The notes: generated from the letters alone by a model not told the origin. Positions 52,511-61,223 are shown, numbered from the stretch's first letter. The stretch: DNA of 64,000 nucleotides from Hyphomicrobium facile (GCF_900116175.1 NZ_FPCH01000003.1:248001-312000); one strand, 5' to 3'. A program made the numbers and translations.

Positions 52511-54955
52511 ATGTATCTACCCAAGGACGCATCCAAAATTCGTCAGCGCGAAGCCGAAAACGCGCGCCGCAATCGCGCCGAGATCGTCAAGGCGCTGGCT
52601 GACGGCCAAATTACGAAGCGAGATCTTTTCAGGCTGGGAATTTTTACAGCGGGTGGCGTTCTGATTGCGAAGAATGGCCTCAGTCCGTTTGCGCGCAGCG
52701 CCTTCGCGAGCGGGCCGACCGGGGTGCCTCGTACGCCGCTCGGCGCAGCGACGCCTTTCTCTCAACCGCTGCCGCGGCTTAGGGAACAGACGCCAATTCA
52801 GATGACGCGCGTGACGCCGAACGGCAGCTCCAATCCGGCCGATCTTGCCGCCACCGATCCAAAACTCCACCAGGGCGATTGGGGACAACCGCACGAGCGC
52901 TGCAAGCGTCTCTCGTACCACGACGATTACACCAATTATCAGAGTGGCCAATCCAACAAGAACCCGTCAACGAACGGGAATCCTTATGTGAATCCGACGA
53001 CCGGGCGCGGTCCGCTCGAAGGCAGGCCCCCGGGAGAAGCGTTCTCCCATCAACGGTGGGATGAATTCTTCCCTAAGGTCGGCTACTACATGTCCCTCGC
53101 CCAGTGCGATGACGGCACGAAGTTCCATCCGCTGCTACCATCGCAGAATCCCAACAGCGTCTGGTGTTATGGAACCGGCACGAATGCGCGTGGCTTGATG
53201 CCGCCGCCGCTCATCAAGCTCCGCTACGGCGAGCCGGTGATGATGCGCGTTTACAATCGCCTGCCGACCGACCAAACGCAGAACGGCGGCTTCGGGCGCA
53301 ACCAGAGCCAGCTGCATTTTCACAACATGCACAACGGCGCGGAGAGCGATGGCGCAGCCAACGTCCATCACTTCCCTGGTACCTTTTACGATTACCGTTG
53401 GAGCCTGACGCTCGCCCGGCGCGATTACATCAACACTGCGGCGACGGATGATCGCGCGTCGGGTCCAGACGGCAACGGCGGCCTCGTCAATGTTCCCGGC
53501 GACTGGAAAGAGCTAGTCGGGACGATGTGGGCCCACGACCATCGCTTCTTCTTCACGGCTGAGAATGTCTACAAAGGCAATCTCATGATGAACAATGTGT
53601 ACAGCGGTCGGGATCGCGGCAATGAGCGGCCTCTCGGTAATGCGAGAAGCGATGCGGTCGGCCTGCGCCTGCCGAGCGGATACGTTCACGACTGGGGCAA
53701 CACGGATTTTGACGTCAACATCATTCATTCCGACGGGGCAACAGATTCGAACGGCCAATATTTCTTCGATATTTTCACCACCGACGGCTTCGTCGGCGAT
53801 CTGCCTCTGGTAAATTTTGCCTACAAGCCCGTGTTGGAAGTTCTACCACGGAAGTACCGCTTCAGAATTCTGAACGCCAGCATGTCGCGTTTCATTCAGC
53901 TGGCAATTGCCGACTCGAAGGCGAAGGCGGTCCCGTTCCAGTTCATCGCCAACGACGGCAATCTCGTCGTCAGTCCGCTGACGCTCACGCAGCTCGATCA
54001 GCAGGGCATCGCCGAGCGATATGACATCGTCGTCGATTTCTCAAAATACTCGGTCGGCGACGAATTATTCCTGGTCAACGTTCTGCAGCAGACCGGCGGC
54101 AACAAGCCGGACGGTGCGCTGTCGCTCGCCGATGCATTCGCCGGAAAATCGCCGGACCCCGTGGTCGGCAAAAACTTGAAATTCAAGATTGTCAGTCAGC
54201 TTCAGAGTGTGGACGATCCGACGCAGACGCTTCACGCATCCGACCCTGATCTCAGCCAGGTTCCGACTACGCTCACGGAGCAGATCCCGATCGTTACGCC
54301 TGTGCGCACCCGTGTTGTCGAGTTCGGCCGGGGCAATGGCGACTCGCGGGGCGCCAACGGCCAGTGCACGCCTGACTGCTCAGAGGTCGTACAGGGCTTC
54401 CCGTGGATCATAAAGGTGAACGGCCAATCCGCTCATTCCATGAATGCCAATCGGATTTCGGAACTCATTCGTCCACTGAAGCCCGGCGAGGCCGAGCACT
54501 GGACATACATCAACAGTGGCGGCGGGTGGGATCATCCAATCCATCTGCACTTCGAGGAAGGCGTCACGATGAATCGTGGCAAGGACAGCATTCCGGCAAC
54601 AGAAAAACTGGTGCGAAAGGATGTGTGGCGACTCCGCCCCTCGGGTCAGGTGCAGTTCCAGGTGCGGTTCGGTGAATACGGCGGATCATACGTGAACCAC
54701 TGCCACAACACGGTGCACGAAGACTTCGCGCTTTTGATGCGCATTCAGGTTCTCGGTGGAGACCGCACGGAGATCACTCCGACGCCCAACCCGACGGAAG
54801 ACGGCATCGTCTGGACGACGCCGCAAGTTCTACCCGAGGGCGATCCGAACAATACAAAGTTCTTTAATCAGAGTGTGAGCGGCGGCGGCTCGTCGTCAGG
54901 GTCAGGTAGCTCATCGGCTTCCGGCGGCTCCGGAAGTTCTTCGGGCAAAGGCTAA
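52511..54955 (+). CDS. Tat-exported multicopper oxidase (CotA-like)
   Basis: From the ATG at 52511 the product is 814 residues. It has a Tat-like signal (TKRDLFRLGIFTAGGVLIAK, KR instead of RR; cleavage near AFA-66) and all four copper motifs: LHFHNMH (268-274), WAHDH (340-344), HPIHLH (675-680) and HCHNTVHEDFALL (730-742). T1 ligands are His675, Cys731, His736; the axial residue is Leu741, which usually raises the redox potential. The long N-terminal linker and Ser/Gly-rich C-terminus are unusual. Such enzymes oxidise phenolics or metals (Mn(II), Fe(II), Cu(I)). Its neighbours are SCO-cytochrome c and T2SS genes. Confidence 0.92.
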   Translation: MYLPKDASKIRQREAENARRNRAEIVKALADGQITKRDLFRLGIFTAGGVLIAKNGLSPFARSAFASGPTGVPRTPLGAATPFSQPLPRLREQTPIQMTRVTPNGSSNPADLAATDPKLHQGDWGQPHERCKRLSYHDDYTNYQSGQSNKNPSTNGNPYVNPTTGRGPLEGRPPGEAFSHQRWDEFFPKVGYYMSLAQCDDGTKFHPLLPSQNPNSVWCYGTGTNARGLMPPPLIKLRYGEPVMMRVYNRLPTDQTQNGGFGRNQSQLHFHNMHNGAESDGAANVHHFPGTFYDYRWSLTLARRDYINTAATDDRASGPDGNGGLVNVPGDWKELVGTMWAHDHRFFFTAENVYKGNLMMNNVYSGRDRGNERPLGNARSDAVGLRLPSGYVHDWGNTDFDVNIIHSDGATDSNGQYFFDIFTTDGFVGDLPLVNFAYKPVLEVLPRKYRFRILNASMSRFIQLAIADSKAKAVPFQFIANDGNLVVSPLTLTQLDQQGIAERYDIVVDFSKYSVGDELFLVNVLQQTGGNKPDGALSLADAFAGKSPDPVVGKNLKFKIVSQLQSVDDPTQTLHASDPDLSQVPTTLTEQIPIVTPVRTRVVEFGRGNGDSRGANGQCTPDCSEVVQGFPWIIKVNGQSAHSMNANRISELIRPLKPGEAEHWTYINSGGGWDHPIHLHFEEGVTMNRGKDSIPATEKLVRKDVWRLRPSGQVQFQVRFGEYGGSYVNHCHNTVHEDFALLMRIQVLGGDRTEITPTPNPTEDGIVWTTPQVLPEGDPNNTKFFNQSVSGGGSSSGSGSSSASGGSGSSSGKG

Positions 54956-55040
54956 GGGCGATATAAGTCTGACATGCTGAGGCAAATCTCTGCATGTCGC
55001 GGAATTGCTCATGCCAGCTTGAGCTTTTGATGGAGCGAGC

Positions 55041-56060
55041 GTGCGTCGTTTAAAAATTTCCAGGCTCCCCACAGCCGCCGTCGTCGCGATGGCGGCTGCG
55101 GGCGCCACTGGACTCACGCTGGCGTGGAAAAGCTCTGTCTTCACACCACGAACCGACGCGTCGTTTTCCACGGCCAGTGCGGACGCGCGTTGGGGCGGAA
55201 GCTACATGCCGAACCTTCCGGTCGTCGACCAGGATGGAAACAAGTTCCGATTCTACGATGACCTGATCAAAGGCCGGAAGGTCATCATCAATTTCATTTA
55301 CACGAGCTGTTCGCAGATCTGTCCGCTGACGACATCACGGCTTGCAATTCTCCAGGAGAAGCTTGGCGACACTGTTGGCCGTGATTTTTTCATGTATTCG
55401 ATCACTATCGATCCTGAGCATGACGGACCTGCAGAACTCAAGAAGCACGCCGATGCCTTTCACGTGGGACCCGGATGGCGCTTTCTCACGGGCAAGCCTG
55501 AAGACATTGCCGAGATCCGGTACAAGCTCGGCGAGAGAAGCAAGACGCTCAACGATCACAAGCAGGAAATTCTGCTCGGCAACGATGCGACGGGCAGCTG
55601 GTCGCGCGATTCTGTTTTTGGTGACGTCGATCAGCTCGCCCTCACCATTCGGTCAATGGATCCCGACTTCAGGGTCTCAGACGCCTTGGTGGCAAGCGCT
55701 GCAGAGCCCGCCGGCGTCGAATTGGCTCCCGGTCAAATGCTGTTCGCCAGTATGTGTGCGGGTTGCCACACGATTGGCGGGGGAGATCGCACCGGACCCG
55801 ACTTGAAGAACGTGGCGAGCCGCCGCGATCATTCGTGGCTGCAGAATTTTATTTCCAGACCCGACCAAATGTTTGCGCGACTGGATCCCATCGCGACGAG
55901 CCTTGCGCAGAGGTATACTGCGGTCCGCATGCCGAACCTTGGACTGTCGCTGTCGGACGCAGAGGACGTCATCTCATACGTGGCGTCTGTATCCCAGCCG
56001 CAGCCAAGCACCCACGTCGTCGCCCACGATTTGAAGGGCACACAACGAAGTCCAGAGTGA
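55041..56060 (+). CDS. SCO1/SenC-cytochrome c fusion protein
   Basis: This 339-residue protein (GTG start, GGAG upstream) has an N-terminal signal/anchor, an SCO thioredoxin-like copper domain with Cys90 and Cys94 (YTSCSQICP) and His173 (NDHKQEILLG), and a C-terminal class I cytochrome c domain with the haem site CAGCH (239-243) and axial Met297 (RMPNLGL). SCO proteins deliver copper or reduce thiols; the haem domain could carry electrons. It lies 85 nt behind the multicopper oxidase, so it is a likely maturation or electron partner. It ends flush with the convergent gspC-like stop. Confidence 0.9.
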   Translation: MRRLKISRLPTAAVVAMAAAGATGLTLAWKSSVFTPRTDASFSTASADARWGGSYMPNLPVVDQDGNKFRFYDDLIKGRKVIINFIYTSCSQICPLTTSRLAILQEKLGDTVGRDFFMYSITIDPEHDGPAELKKHADAFHVGPGWRFLTGKPEDIAEIRYKLGERSKTLNDHKQEILLGNDATGSWSRDSVFGDVDQLALTIRSMDPDFRVSDALVASAAEPAGVELAPGQMLFASMCAGCHTIGGGDRTGPDLKNVASRRDHSWLQNFISRPDQMFARLDPIATSLAQRYTAVRMPNLGLSLSDAEDVISYVASVSQPQPSTHVVAHDLKGTQRSPE

Positions 56061-56621
56061 CTACCTGTTGAGAGCGGCCGCTTTGATATCCGATGACCGC
56101 GCGTCATAGGAGATCCGCAGTTCGTACTGCTTGCCTTCGCTTTCTATGACGGCCATTTCGCTGCTGATCGTGCGGACTCGCCAACCCTGGATCGAGTCAC
56201 CGATCAGCATCCAGCTTCCCAGATCATCGCTCGCTTCCCGGATCAATGCGCGATCGTCGCCCACGCCGATGTGGAGTATGCCGACGAGCAGCAACTGCTC
56301 CGGTGCGACCGTCGCCGCTGCGGGAACAGGTGTCGCATCGGCCACCGCTACTTTCTTCGCTTCGACCGGCCGGCGGGAAGCATTGAATATTGGCCGCGTC
56401 GTCGTCTCAGAAAGATTGCCCGGCCGAGGCGGCGGTGCGATTGCGGTTGCGTCGGCGTCCGCGATCGTCTTTTCGCCAGCCGCGGCGCCGTCGAGGTCGG
56501 CCGATATGTCGATCGGTCGAGACCACAGATCCCAGGCTATGTACGCAAAGGCGACATTTGTCGCCACGAGAGCAGCGATATTCAAATGGCTGCCGGAGAT
56601 CTTGCTTTTACTCGCTGACAT
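56061..56621 (-). CDS. T2SS GspC/GspN-like inner-membrane protein
   Basis: From the ATG at 56621 (187 residues) this is a single-span protein (LNIAALVATNVAFAYIAWDL) with a periplasmic homology-region-like domain: TTTRPIFNASRRPVEAKK, EQLLLVGILHIGVGDDRALI and SWMLIGDSIQGWRVRTISSE. GspC bridges the inner-membrane platform and the secretin N0 domain. There is no PDZ domain, so it is a minimal version. The much longer upstream frame overlaps gspM and is not used. It is the last gene of the L-M-C operon, starting 1 nt after the gspM stop. Confidence 0.75.
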   Translation of the reverse strand: MSASKSKISGSHLNIAALVATNVAFAYIAWDLWSRPIDISADLDGAAAGEKTIADADATAIAPPPRPGNLSETTTRPIFNASRRPVEAKKVAVADATPVPAAATVAPEQLLLVGILHIGVGDDRALIREASDDLGSWMLIGDSIQGWRVRTISSEMAVIESEGKQYELRISYDARSSDIKAAALNR

Positions 56622-56622
56622 A

Positions 56623-57201
56623 TCACTCACTCTTCGCACGCAACGCCACCGCATATACGTCAAACCGCGCATCGAGCGCGCCGGCATCATCCTCGTTCGA
56701 TCCGCCCCCCGACGGGGAAGGCGTGATTTGCAGATAATCGACGAGCAAAGCCGGCTGGTGCCCTTCGATGTCGAGAAGAACCTTTTGCAGCTTTTCGATG
56801 GGCGCCACGATCTGCACTTGCGCACCGACGAGGTGGAGATCACCGCGATCGCGGCCAGGAAGACCGCGCGTCAATCTCGGCTTCACGCCATCGGCCGCCA
56901 TGATCTGCGCCAGCTGCGACTGAACGGAGGCCAGTCGAATGGCTTCACTCGCGCCTTCAATGAATAGTCCGCCGTTTCGCGCGGCCTCAGCCTGCTGGTC
57001 CAAATCGCGAATGGAGTCACGATCGTTGACGATCGTCTGCAACCGGCCCAGCACCTTGCGCTCGCGTTCCAGACTGTCCTTGAGTTCAGACTCGGGCGCC
57101 ATGAGCGGGATCACGGCAAGCACGGACACACACCCGACCACGAGCAGAACAAGGCCGACTGCAAGAAGTTGCCGCACTGGCTTCGAGACGCGGTAGATCA
57201 T
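56623..57201 (-). CDS. gspM: T2SS assembly-platform protein GspM
   Basis: This 192-residue bitopic protein has one N-terminal helix (LLAVGLVLLVVGCVSVLAVI), a helical stretch (ERERKVLGRLQTIVNDRDSI) and a ferredoxin-like periplasmic domain (VQIVAPIEKLQKVLLDIEGH). This matches the GspM/PilO-like group. It partners GspL in the inner-membrane platform. Its start overlaps the gspL stop by 4 nt. Confidence 0.82.
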   Translation of the reverse strand: MIYRVSKPVRQLLAVGLVLLVVGCVSVLAVIPLMAPESELKDSLERERKVLGRLQTIVNDRDSIRDLDQQAEAARNGGLFIEGASEAIRLASVQSQLAQIMAADGVKPRLTRGLPGRDRGDLHLVGAQVQIVAPIEKLQKVLLDIEGHQPALLVDYLQITPSPSGGGSNEDDAGALDARFDVYAVALRAKSE

Positions 57202-58301
57202 TGCGCTTCTTCCCCTGTCTTCTCCACGTCCTCCGGAACGTTGCGCAAGCGTACGCGAATGCCGAAGCGTTCCTTGTCCTGGAGTGGGTCAAAGGTCAGA
57301 GCGGAGGTCGACGTAGCATCGACAAACAGCGGAGACTTCTCGAGGATCGGAACAAGCGCGCTCGCAGATGCCGCGAGCCCGGAGATGTCCACCGTCACGC
57401 CGCTGATCTTAATGTCCGTCACCCAAGCCGAATCCGGCAGAAGCCGCGTCAGCTCTTCGAGGATGGCGACACGCGAAACCGATTCTCTCCGAAGCTGATT
57501 GAAACTCGCAATCGCTGACGCCGTGGACCGGTATTTCGTTGTCATGTCGCGAACGGACTTTGCTTCGACCTTCAGACTCGCCGTTTCGGACTGCAACTCG
57601 GCGAGCGCCGCTTGATGCCTCGCGATATCGATATACGCGCCAGCCGCCGCGAGCAGGAGGGCGAGACCGGCAAGCCCGATCAAGAGCTTGATCCGCGCAC
57701 CCGCACTGCGGGACGGCTCTTCGAGAAAATTTATTGGGACGATCGAACCGGCCTCGTTCGAGCACGCGACGGCGGTCACCTTGAGGCCTAGCGCCTCGAT
57801 GTCTGATCTCAGCGCATCGACGAGGGTTTTCTTGATGATGTATTGCCGGACCGATTGCTTCCAACCACCGCTTTGCGACTGGTCCACGGTGTAGGCGGTA
57901 TAAACATCATTTTGCTTGAATGGCGTCGAGCGCTCGAGATCGAGAGAGAGCAGCGTCGCGAAATCGCGGGCGGCAGCGCCCGGAAGAGTGACATTGCGTA
58001 CGAAACACGCCCGATGCGGGAGACGTATGCCAACCGTCGCCGACGGGTTTGCGCGAACGATACCAGCGAGCAGCGATAGCAACTCCGGCAATGCGAGAGG
58101 GGCCTCGTCCGAAGAATTCGTCGACGTCGTCCGGTGCCTGCGCGGTTCGATCAGGCGGTAACCCGCGGGTTGGAGGACGACCACCGTATAGATGTTGGGA
58201 TTATCTGAAGCCGCCGCGGGCGACGCCGATACGATGCCGGCCAGCTCTGCGCCCCACCACGTGAAAAAGCGTGAGAACGGATCGGAAATCGACGCCAACA
58301 T
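57198..58301 (-). CDS. gspL: T2SS assembly-platform protein GspL (PilN-domain)
   Basis: The 367-residue protein has a cytoplasmic actin-like part (IRLPHRACFVRNVTLPGAAA, ATLLSLDLERSTPFKQNDVY), a transmembrane helix (IKLLIGLAGLALLLAAAGAY) and a periplasmic PilN/GspL domain (VAILEELTRLLPDSAWVTDI, VDISGLAASASALVPILEKS). GspL recruits the GspE ATPase to the membrane. It heads the L-M-C operon, divergent from the prepilin peptidase gene. Confidence 0.82.
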   Translation of the reverse strand: MLASISDPFSRFFTWWGAELAGIVSASPAAASDNPNIYTVVVLQPAGYRLIEPRRHRTTSTNSSDEAPLALPELLSLLAGIVRANPSATVGIRLPHRACFVRNVTLPGAAARDFATLLSLDLERSTPFKQNDVYTAYTVDQSQSGGWKQSVRQYIIKKTLVDALRSDIEALGLKVTAVACSNEAGSIVPINFLEEPSRSAGARIKLLIGLAGLALLLAAAGAYIDIARHQAALAELQSETASLKVEAKSVRDMTTKYRSTASAIASFNQLRRESVSRVAILEELTRLLPDSAWVTDIKISGVTVDISGLAASASALVPILEKSPLFVDATSTSALTFDPLQDKERFGIRVRLRNVPEDVEKTGEEAQ

Positions 58302-58589
58302 AACAAAGAGCTCTACCGGTTACTCAAAAACTATCGCGTGGCTTGCCTGTGGGAATAAAGTAATAGCCATGAATTAGAATGCGCGCCCCTTTTTCTCCGC
58401 GTACTGCTAAATAAGCGCCTGGCGCGATAAATTGGCAAATCAATTTTGATGCGCGGCTTCACTTTCATTAATGTGACGTTGCTGCGGCGACCGCACCCAA
58501 TTAGAGTCTGGAAAGCGCGATAGTCGTATACTTTCTGAATCGAGTTAATTCCGGCAGCCGAAACTTGGGGCCGAGGGGAATTGGACAGC

Positions 58590-59195
58590 ATGCCCGACAC
58601 CAGAATACTCTGCCGATATCGAGACAGCGTGAAGGCCGAGGCGCACCAAGGACGTGCATCTCTATACGCAGTCGCATTCTCAGCTTTCTGGTTGCTGTAT
58701 CTGGCTAGCGCTTTACCGGTTGCGTCAGGCTTGGACACCGGCGCGATTGCTCTCTCGCTGGGTCTCGCAACAGCGCTTGCCCTCCTCAGCGCGATCGATG
58801 TTCAAATTCAGCGCTTGCCCGATAACCTTACGTTTCCACTCGCTTTTGCTGGCATTCTGGCAAGTTCAAGTGGCGGATGGGCGCAAGTGATCGGGCATGC
58901 GGGGGCCGCTTTATTGGGCTTCTTCACGTTGTACGGACTCGCCGCATTCTATCGTCATTTTAGAAACAAAGACGGGCTCGGCCTTGGAGATGCGAAGCTA
59001 CTCGCGGCCGCAGGCGCGTGGGTCGGCATCGACGGATTACCCAGTGTACTGTTGATTTCGAGTGGGGTAGCAGTTGTTGGCGTTCTTCTTGCAAAGCTTA
59101 TTGGAACGAACGTAACACGGGAAACTCGCATTGCCTTCGGGCCATTCTTGGCCTTTGGTCTATGGATTGTTTGGCTATATGGGCCTTTGGTCTGA
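58590..59195 (+). CDS. gspO: Minimal prepilin peptidase (A24 family)
   Basis: From the ATG at 58590 (GAGGGG about 11 nt upstream) the 201-residue polytopic protease contains both catalytic aspartates: SAIDVQIQRLPDNLTFPL and the GXGD motif in DGLGLGDAKLLAAAGAWVG. It removes the leader of pseudopilins. It lacks the N-terminal Cys-rich methyltransferase domain of PilD/GspO, so N-methylation would have to be done elsewhere or not occur. It is transcribed with gspG, 36 nt downstream. Confidence 0.85.
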   Translation: MPDTRILCRYRDSVKAEAHQGRASLYAVAFSAFWLLYLASALPVASGLDTGAIALSLGLATALALLSAIDVQIQRLPDNLTFPLAFAGILASSSGGWAQVIGHAGAALLGFFTLYGLAAFYRHFRNKDGLGLGDAKLLAAAGAWVGIDGLPSVLLISSGVAVVGVLLAKLIGTNVTRETRIAFGPFLAFGLWIVWLYGPLV

Positions 59196-59231
59196 ATCAG
59201 ATGGCTATTTGGCCGTATTAGGACTTTGCGA

Positions 59232-59699
59232 ATGAAAATACCTTTTAAGTGCGGCAATCGAAACGTCGCCAATGGCGTCGTTTATGACGATGCAAAAGAC
59301 GACTCCGGCTTTACATTGCTGGAGCTTCTCGTTGTGCTTGGAATTATCGCCCTTTTGGCGACCGTCGCCGCCCCGCAAGTGCTGGGCTATCTCGGCAAGG
59401 CACGCACGGGAACGTCGAAAGCGCAGATCTCCGCCATTTCGACGGCGCTCGAACTCTACGCTTTGGATATGGGCACCTACCCTTCACAGCAGGCGGGCCT
59501 CAATGCGTTAGTCCAGGCGCCGCCGCGCGCCGGTGCTTGGAAGGGCCCATACCTCAAGAAAGCCGAGGGGCTCGTCGATCCGTGGGGCCATCCGTATCAA
59601 TATAAATTTCCGGGGCCTGGCGGCGGTCCTCAAGTCTACACCCTCGGGCGTGACAACAATCCCGGCGGCACCGGCGAAGATCAGGATGTCTCGAATTGA
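59232..59699 (+). CDS. gspG: T2SS major pseudopilin GspG
   Basis: The ATG at 59232 gives 155 residues. The leader is fairly long (about 26 residues, ending DAKDDSG), then FTLLELLVVLGIIALLATVA, with Glu5. The globular domain is clearly GspG: YALDMGTYPSQQAGLNALVQ, GPYLKKAEGLVDPWGHPYQY and TLGRDNNPGGTGEDQDVSN, the calcium site. GspG polymerises into the pseudopilus fibre. It is the only GspG in the window, although two sets of minor pseudopilins are present. Confidence 0.93.
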   Translation: MKIPFKCGNRNVANGVVYDDAKDDSGFTLLELLVVLGIIALLATVAAPQVLGYLGKARTGTSKAQISAISTALELYALDMGTYPSQQAGLNALVQAPPRAGAWKGPYLKKAEGLVDPWGHPYQYKFPGPGGGPQVYTLGRDNNPGGTGEDQDVSN

Positions 59700-59708
59700 T
59701 GCGCAGCG

Positions 59709-60362
59709 CTACGGCTGTGGCCGAAGATGCAATTCAACGCGCCTCGAGCGAACTCCAGAACGGCCATCCGGCAACTTGTATGTAAATTCCACAAGTGTCG
59801 GCAGGGCGTCTTTTTTCGTCCATTTGTCAGTCCACTGTGCTTTTGTGCTGTGCGCCGAAGCGCCGAAGTAGCTCAGTGTGAAACCCGTTGCATCGGCCAG
59901 CAAAATCCGCTGGCCCTCGGACTGCGGCGCGTCCCGGTGATCGGAAACGGACCGGAATGGTTGCCAAGTCAGGGCAAGCGATTGACGATCATTCGATGCA
60001 GCAACCGTCGACAACGAAAACAGGAAGAGCCCGCTCTGTTGATCCCGGCTGATCATCGGCGCGACGAACTTTACCGCGCGGGGCTCGCCGCTGAACACCA
60101 TCGCGAGCATCCCATCGGGAGAATTTCGATAAATCGGCATCGCTTCCGACAGGTGGCGCTCGAGGAAGGCGAGCGAGGCGGTTGTAACAGATTCCTGGTC
60201 GAGCTTTGCCGTAACATTAAATGCGCTTTTGGTGATGCGCAGAGCATGCGGCAGCGCCGCCAACAAAAGCGAAATCAGCACCAACGACACGAGCACTTCG
60301 AGTAATGTAAACCCGGCCTCTTCTGGTTTGAGGCGCGTGTGTTCTCGCACGATGCTCGTCAT
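59709..60362 (-). CDS. gspJ: T2SS minor pseudopilin GspJ, set 2
   Basis: This 217-residue pseudopilin has the N-terminus EHTRLKPEEAG then FTLLEVLVSLVLISLLLAAL, with Glu5, and a globular domain with AMPIYRNSPDGMLAMVFSGE and DATGFTLSYFGASAHSTKAQ, typical of GspJ. It is the last gene of the E-F-H-I-J operon, overlapping gspI2 by ATGA. Its stop is 9 nt from the gspG stop. Confidence 0.86.
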   Translation of the reverse strand: MTSIVREHTRLKPEEAGFTLLEVLVSLVLISLLLAALPHALRITKSAFNVTAKLDQESVTTASLAFLERHLSEAMPIYRNSPDGMLAMVFSGEPRAVKFVAPMISRDQQSGLFLFSLSTVAASNDRQSLALTWQPFRSVSDHRDAPQSEGQRILLADATGFTLSYFGASAHSTKAQWTDKWTKKDALPTLVEFTYKLPDGRSGVRSRRVELHLRPQP

Positions 60363-60772
60363 GACGATGGGAAGAGCTTCAAGGTCGTCAGGCTGATTTT
60401 TCTCGGCCGCAGGCCGCCCTCACGCCAATTCACCTCGACAGTCACCCAGTATCCGTCGATTTTTGCCTGCGCTTCCGGGGGCGGCTCCGGCTTATATTTT
60501 GAAGCCGCCAACTCCCAAGACATTCCGCCGCTCACGCCAGTCTCGTGCCGCGCATCCTCGACGGCTTCTGAAGTGCCCGCCGATTGCAGAACGGATCGCG
60601 CGATTTCCAGGGCCTCAGCTTCTCCATTGGCGATCCGGATGCTCTGCATGCCCCGCCCGAGCGCATACTGCGCTACGACAAAGGCGCTGGCAAAAATGAC
60701 GAGGGCCACAATCGCTTCGATAAGGGTGAACCCGTCGTCACGGGTTCCTGAGAACTTAAAAGCTGCGGTCAA
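60359..60772 (-). CDS. gspI: T2SS minor pseudopilin GspI, set 2
   Basis: This 137-residue pseudopilin has the leader MTAAFKFSGTRDDG and helix FTLIEAIVALVIFASAFVVA, with Glu5. The mature domain (IANGEAEALEIARSVLQSAG; DGYWVTVEVNWREGG) fits GspI. It overlaps gspH2 by 17 nt and gspJ2 by 4 nt, indicating translational coupling. Confidence 0.85.
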   Translation of the reverse strand: MTAAFKFSGTRDDGFTLIEAIVALVIFASAFVVAQYALGRGMQSIRIANGEAEALEIARSVLQSAGTSEAVEDARHETGVSGGMSWELAASKYKPEPPPEAQAKIDGYWVTVEVNWREGGLRPRKISLTTLKLFPSS

Positions 60773-61223
60773 CTTGGGTTGCTCCGGTCATCCAATCGAC
60801 GATGACATGGGCCTTGCTTTTGCCGGCGCTGAGCGAAACCCTTCCGCCGGTAGAGCTGCCGTCCGGCTCAAAACTCAACGTCGCAAGCGCCGTCGATCCG
60901 GAATTGCCGAACGTTGCGGAAACCTCTACGGCCGCAGGGATCTGATGAGCGTTGCTCTCGCCGTCTGCCCAATACTTGCGCCGTGCGACATCGATCATGA
61001 CCGACCGGCTCGTGCTCGTGCGTATGGCATCGGCGCGCGCGGTGCGAAATTCAGCAGCGATACCTACGGCCGTGCTTCGGAGCGCCAACGCACCACTCTC
61101 GCCTCGCGTCTTCGGGAATGCGATGGCCGCCGTGACGGCGATGATGACCAGAACGACAAGCAATTCCAGCAGCGTGAATCCCGCCTCCGTCTCGACCACT
61201 GACCGATGCCGTCCGCGGATCAT
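60756..61223 (-). CDS. gspH: T2SS minor pseudopilin GspH, set 2
   Basis: The 155-residue protein has the leader MIRGRHRSVVETEAG and helix FTLLELLVVLVIIAVTAAIA, with Glu5, and a GspH/FimT-like globular domain (AAEFRTARADAIRTSTSRSV, LSFEPDGSSTGGRVSLSAGK). It overlaps the gspF stop by 4 nt. It resembles GspH1 in layout but differs clearly in sequence. Confidence 0.85.
   Translation of the reverse strand: MIRGRHRSVVETEAGFTLLELLVVLVIIAVTAAIAFPKTRGESGALALRSTAVGIAAEFRTARADAIRTSTSRSVMIDVARRKYWADGESNAHQIPAAVEVSATFGNSGSTALATLSFEPDGSSTGGRVSLSAGKSKAHVIVDWMTGATQVDRSF

Noticed and set aside
52511-54955. Firm call as a manganese oxidase
   Set aside because: Copper motifs show a multicopper oxidase only; substrate specificity cannot be read from sequence, and known Mn oxidases are of several unrelated sizes.
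45609-61223. Type IV pilus locus
   Set aside because: GspD, GspG with its calcium-site end, GspK, GspL and GspM point to T2SS; no PilT, PilQ or PilY1 is seen.
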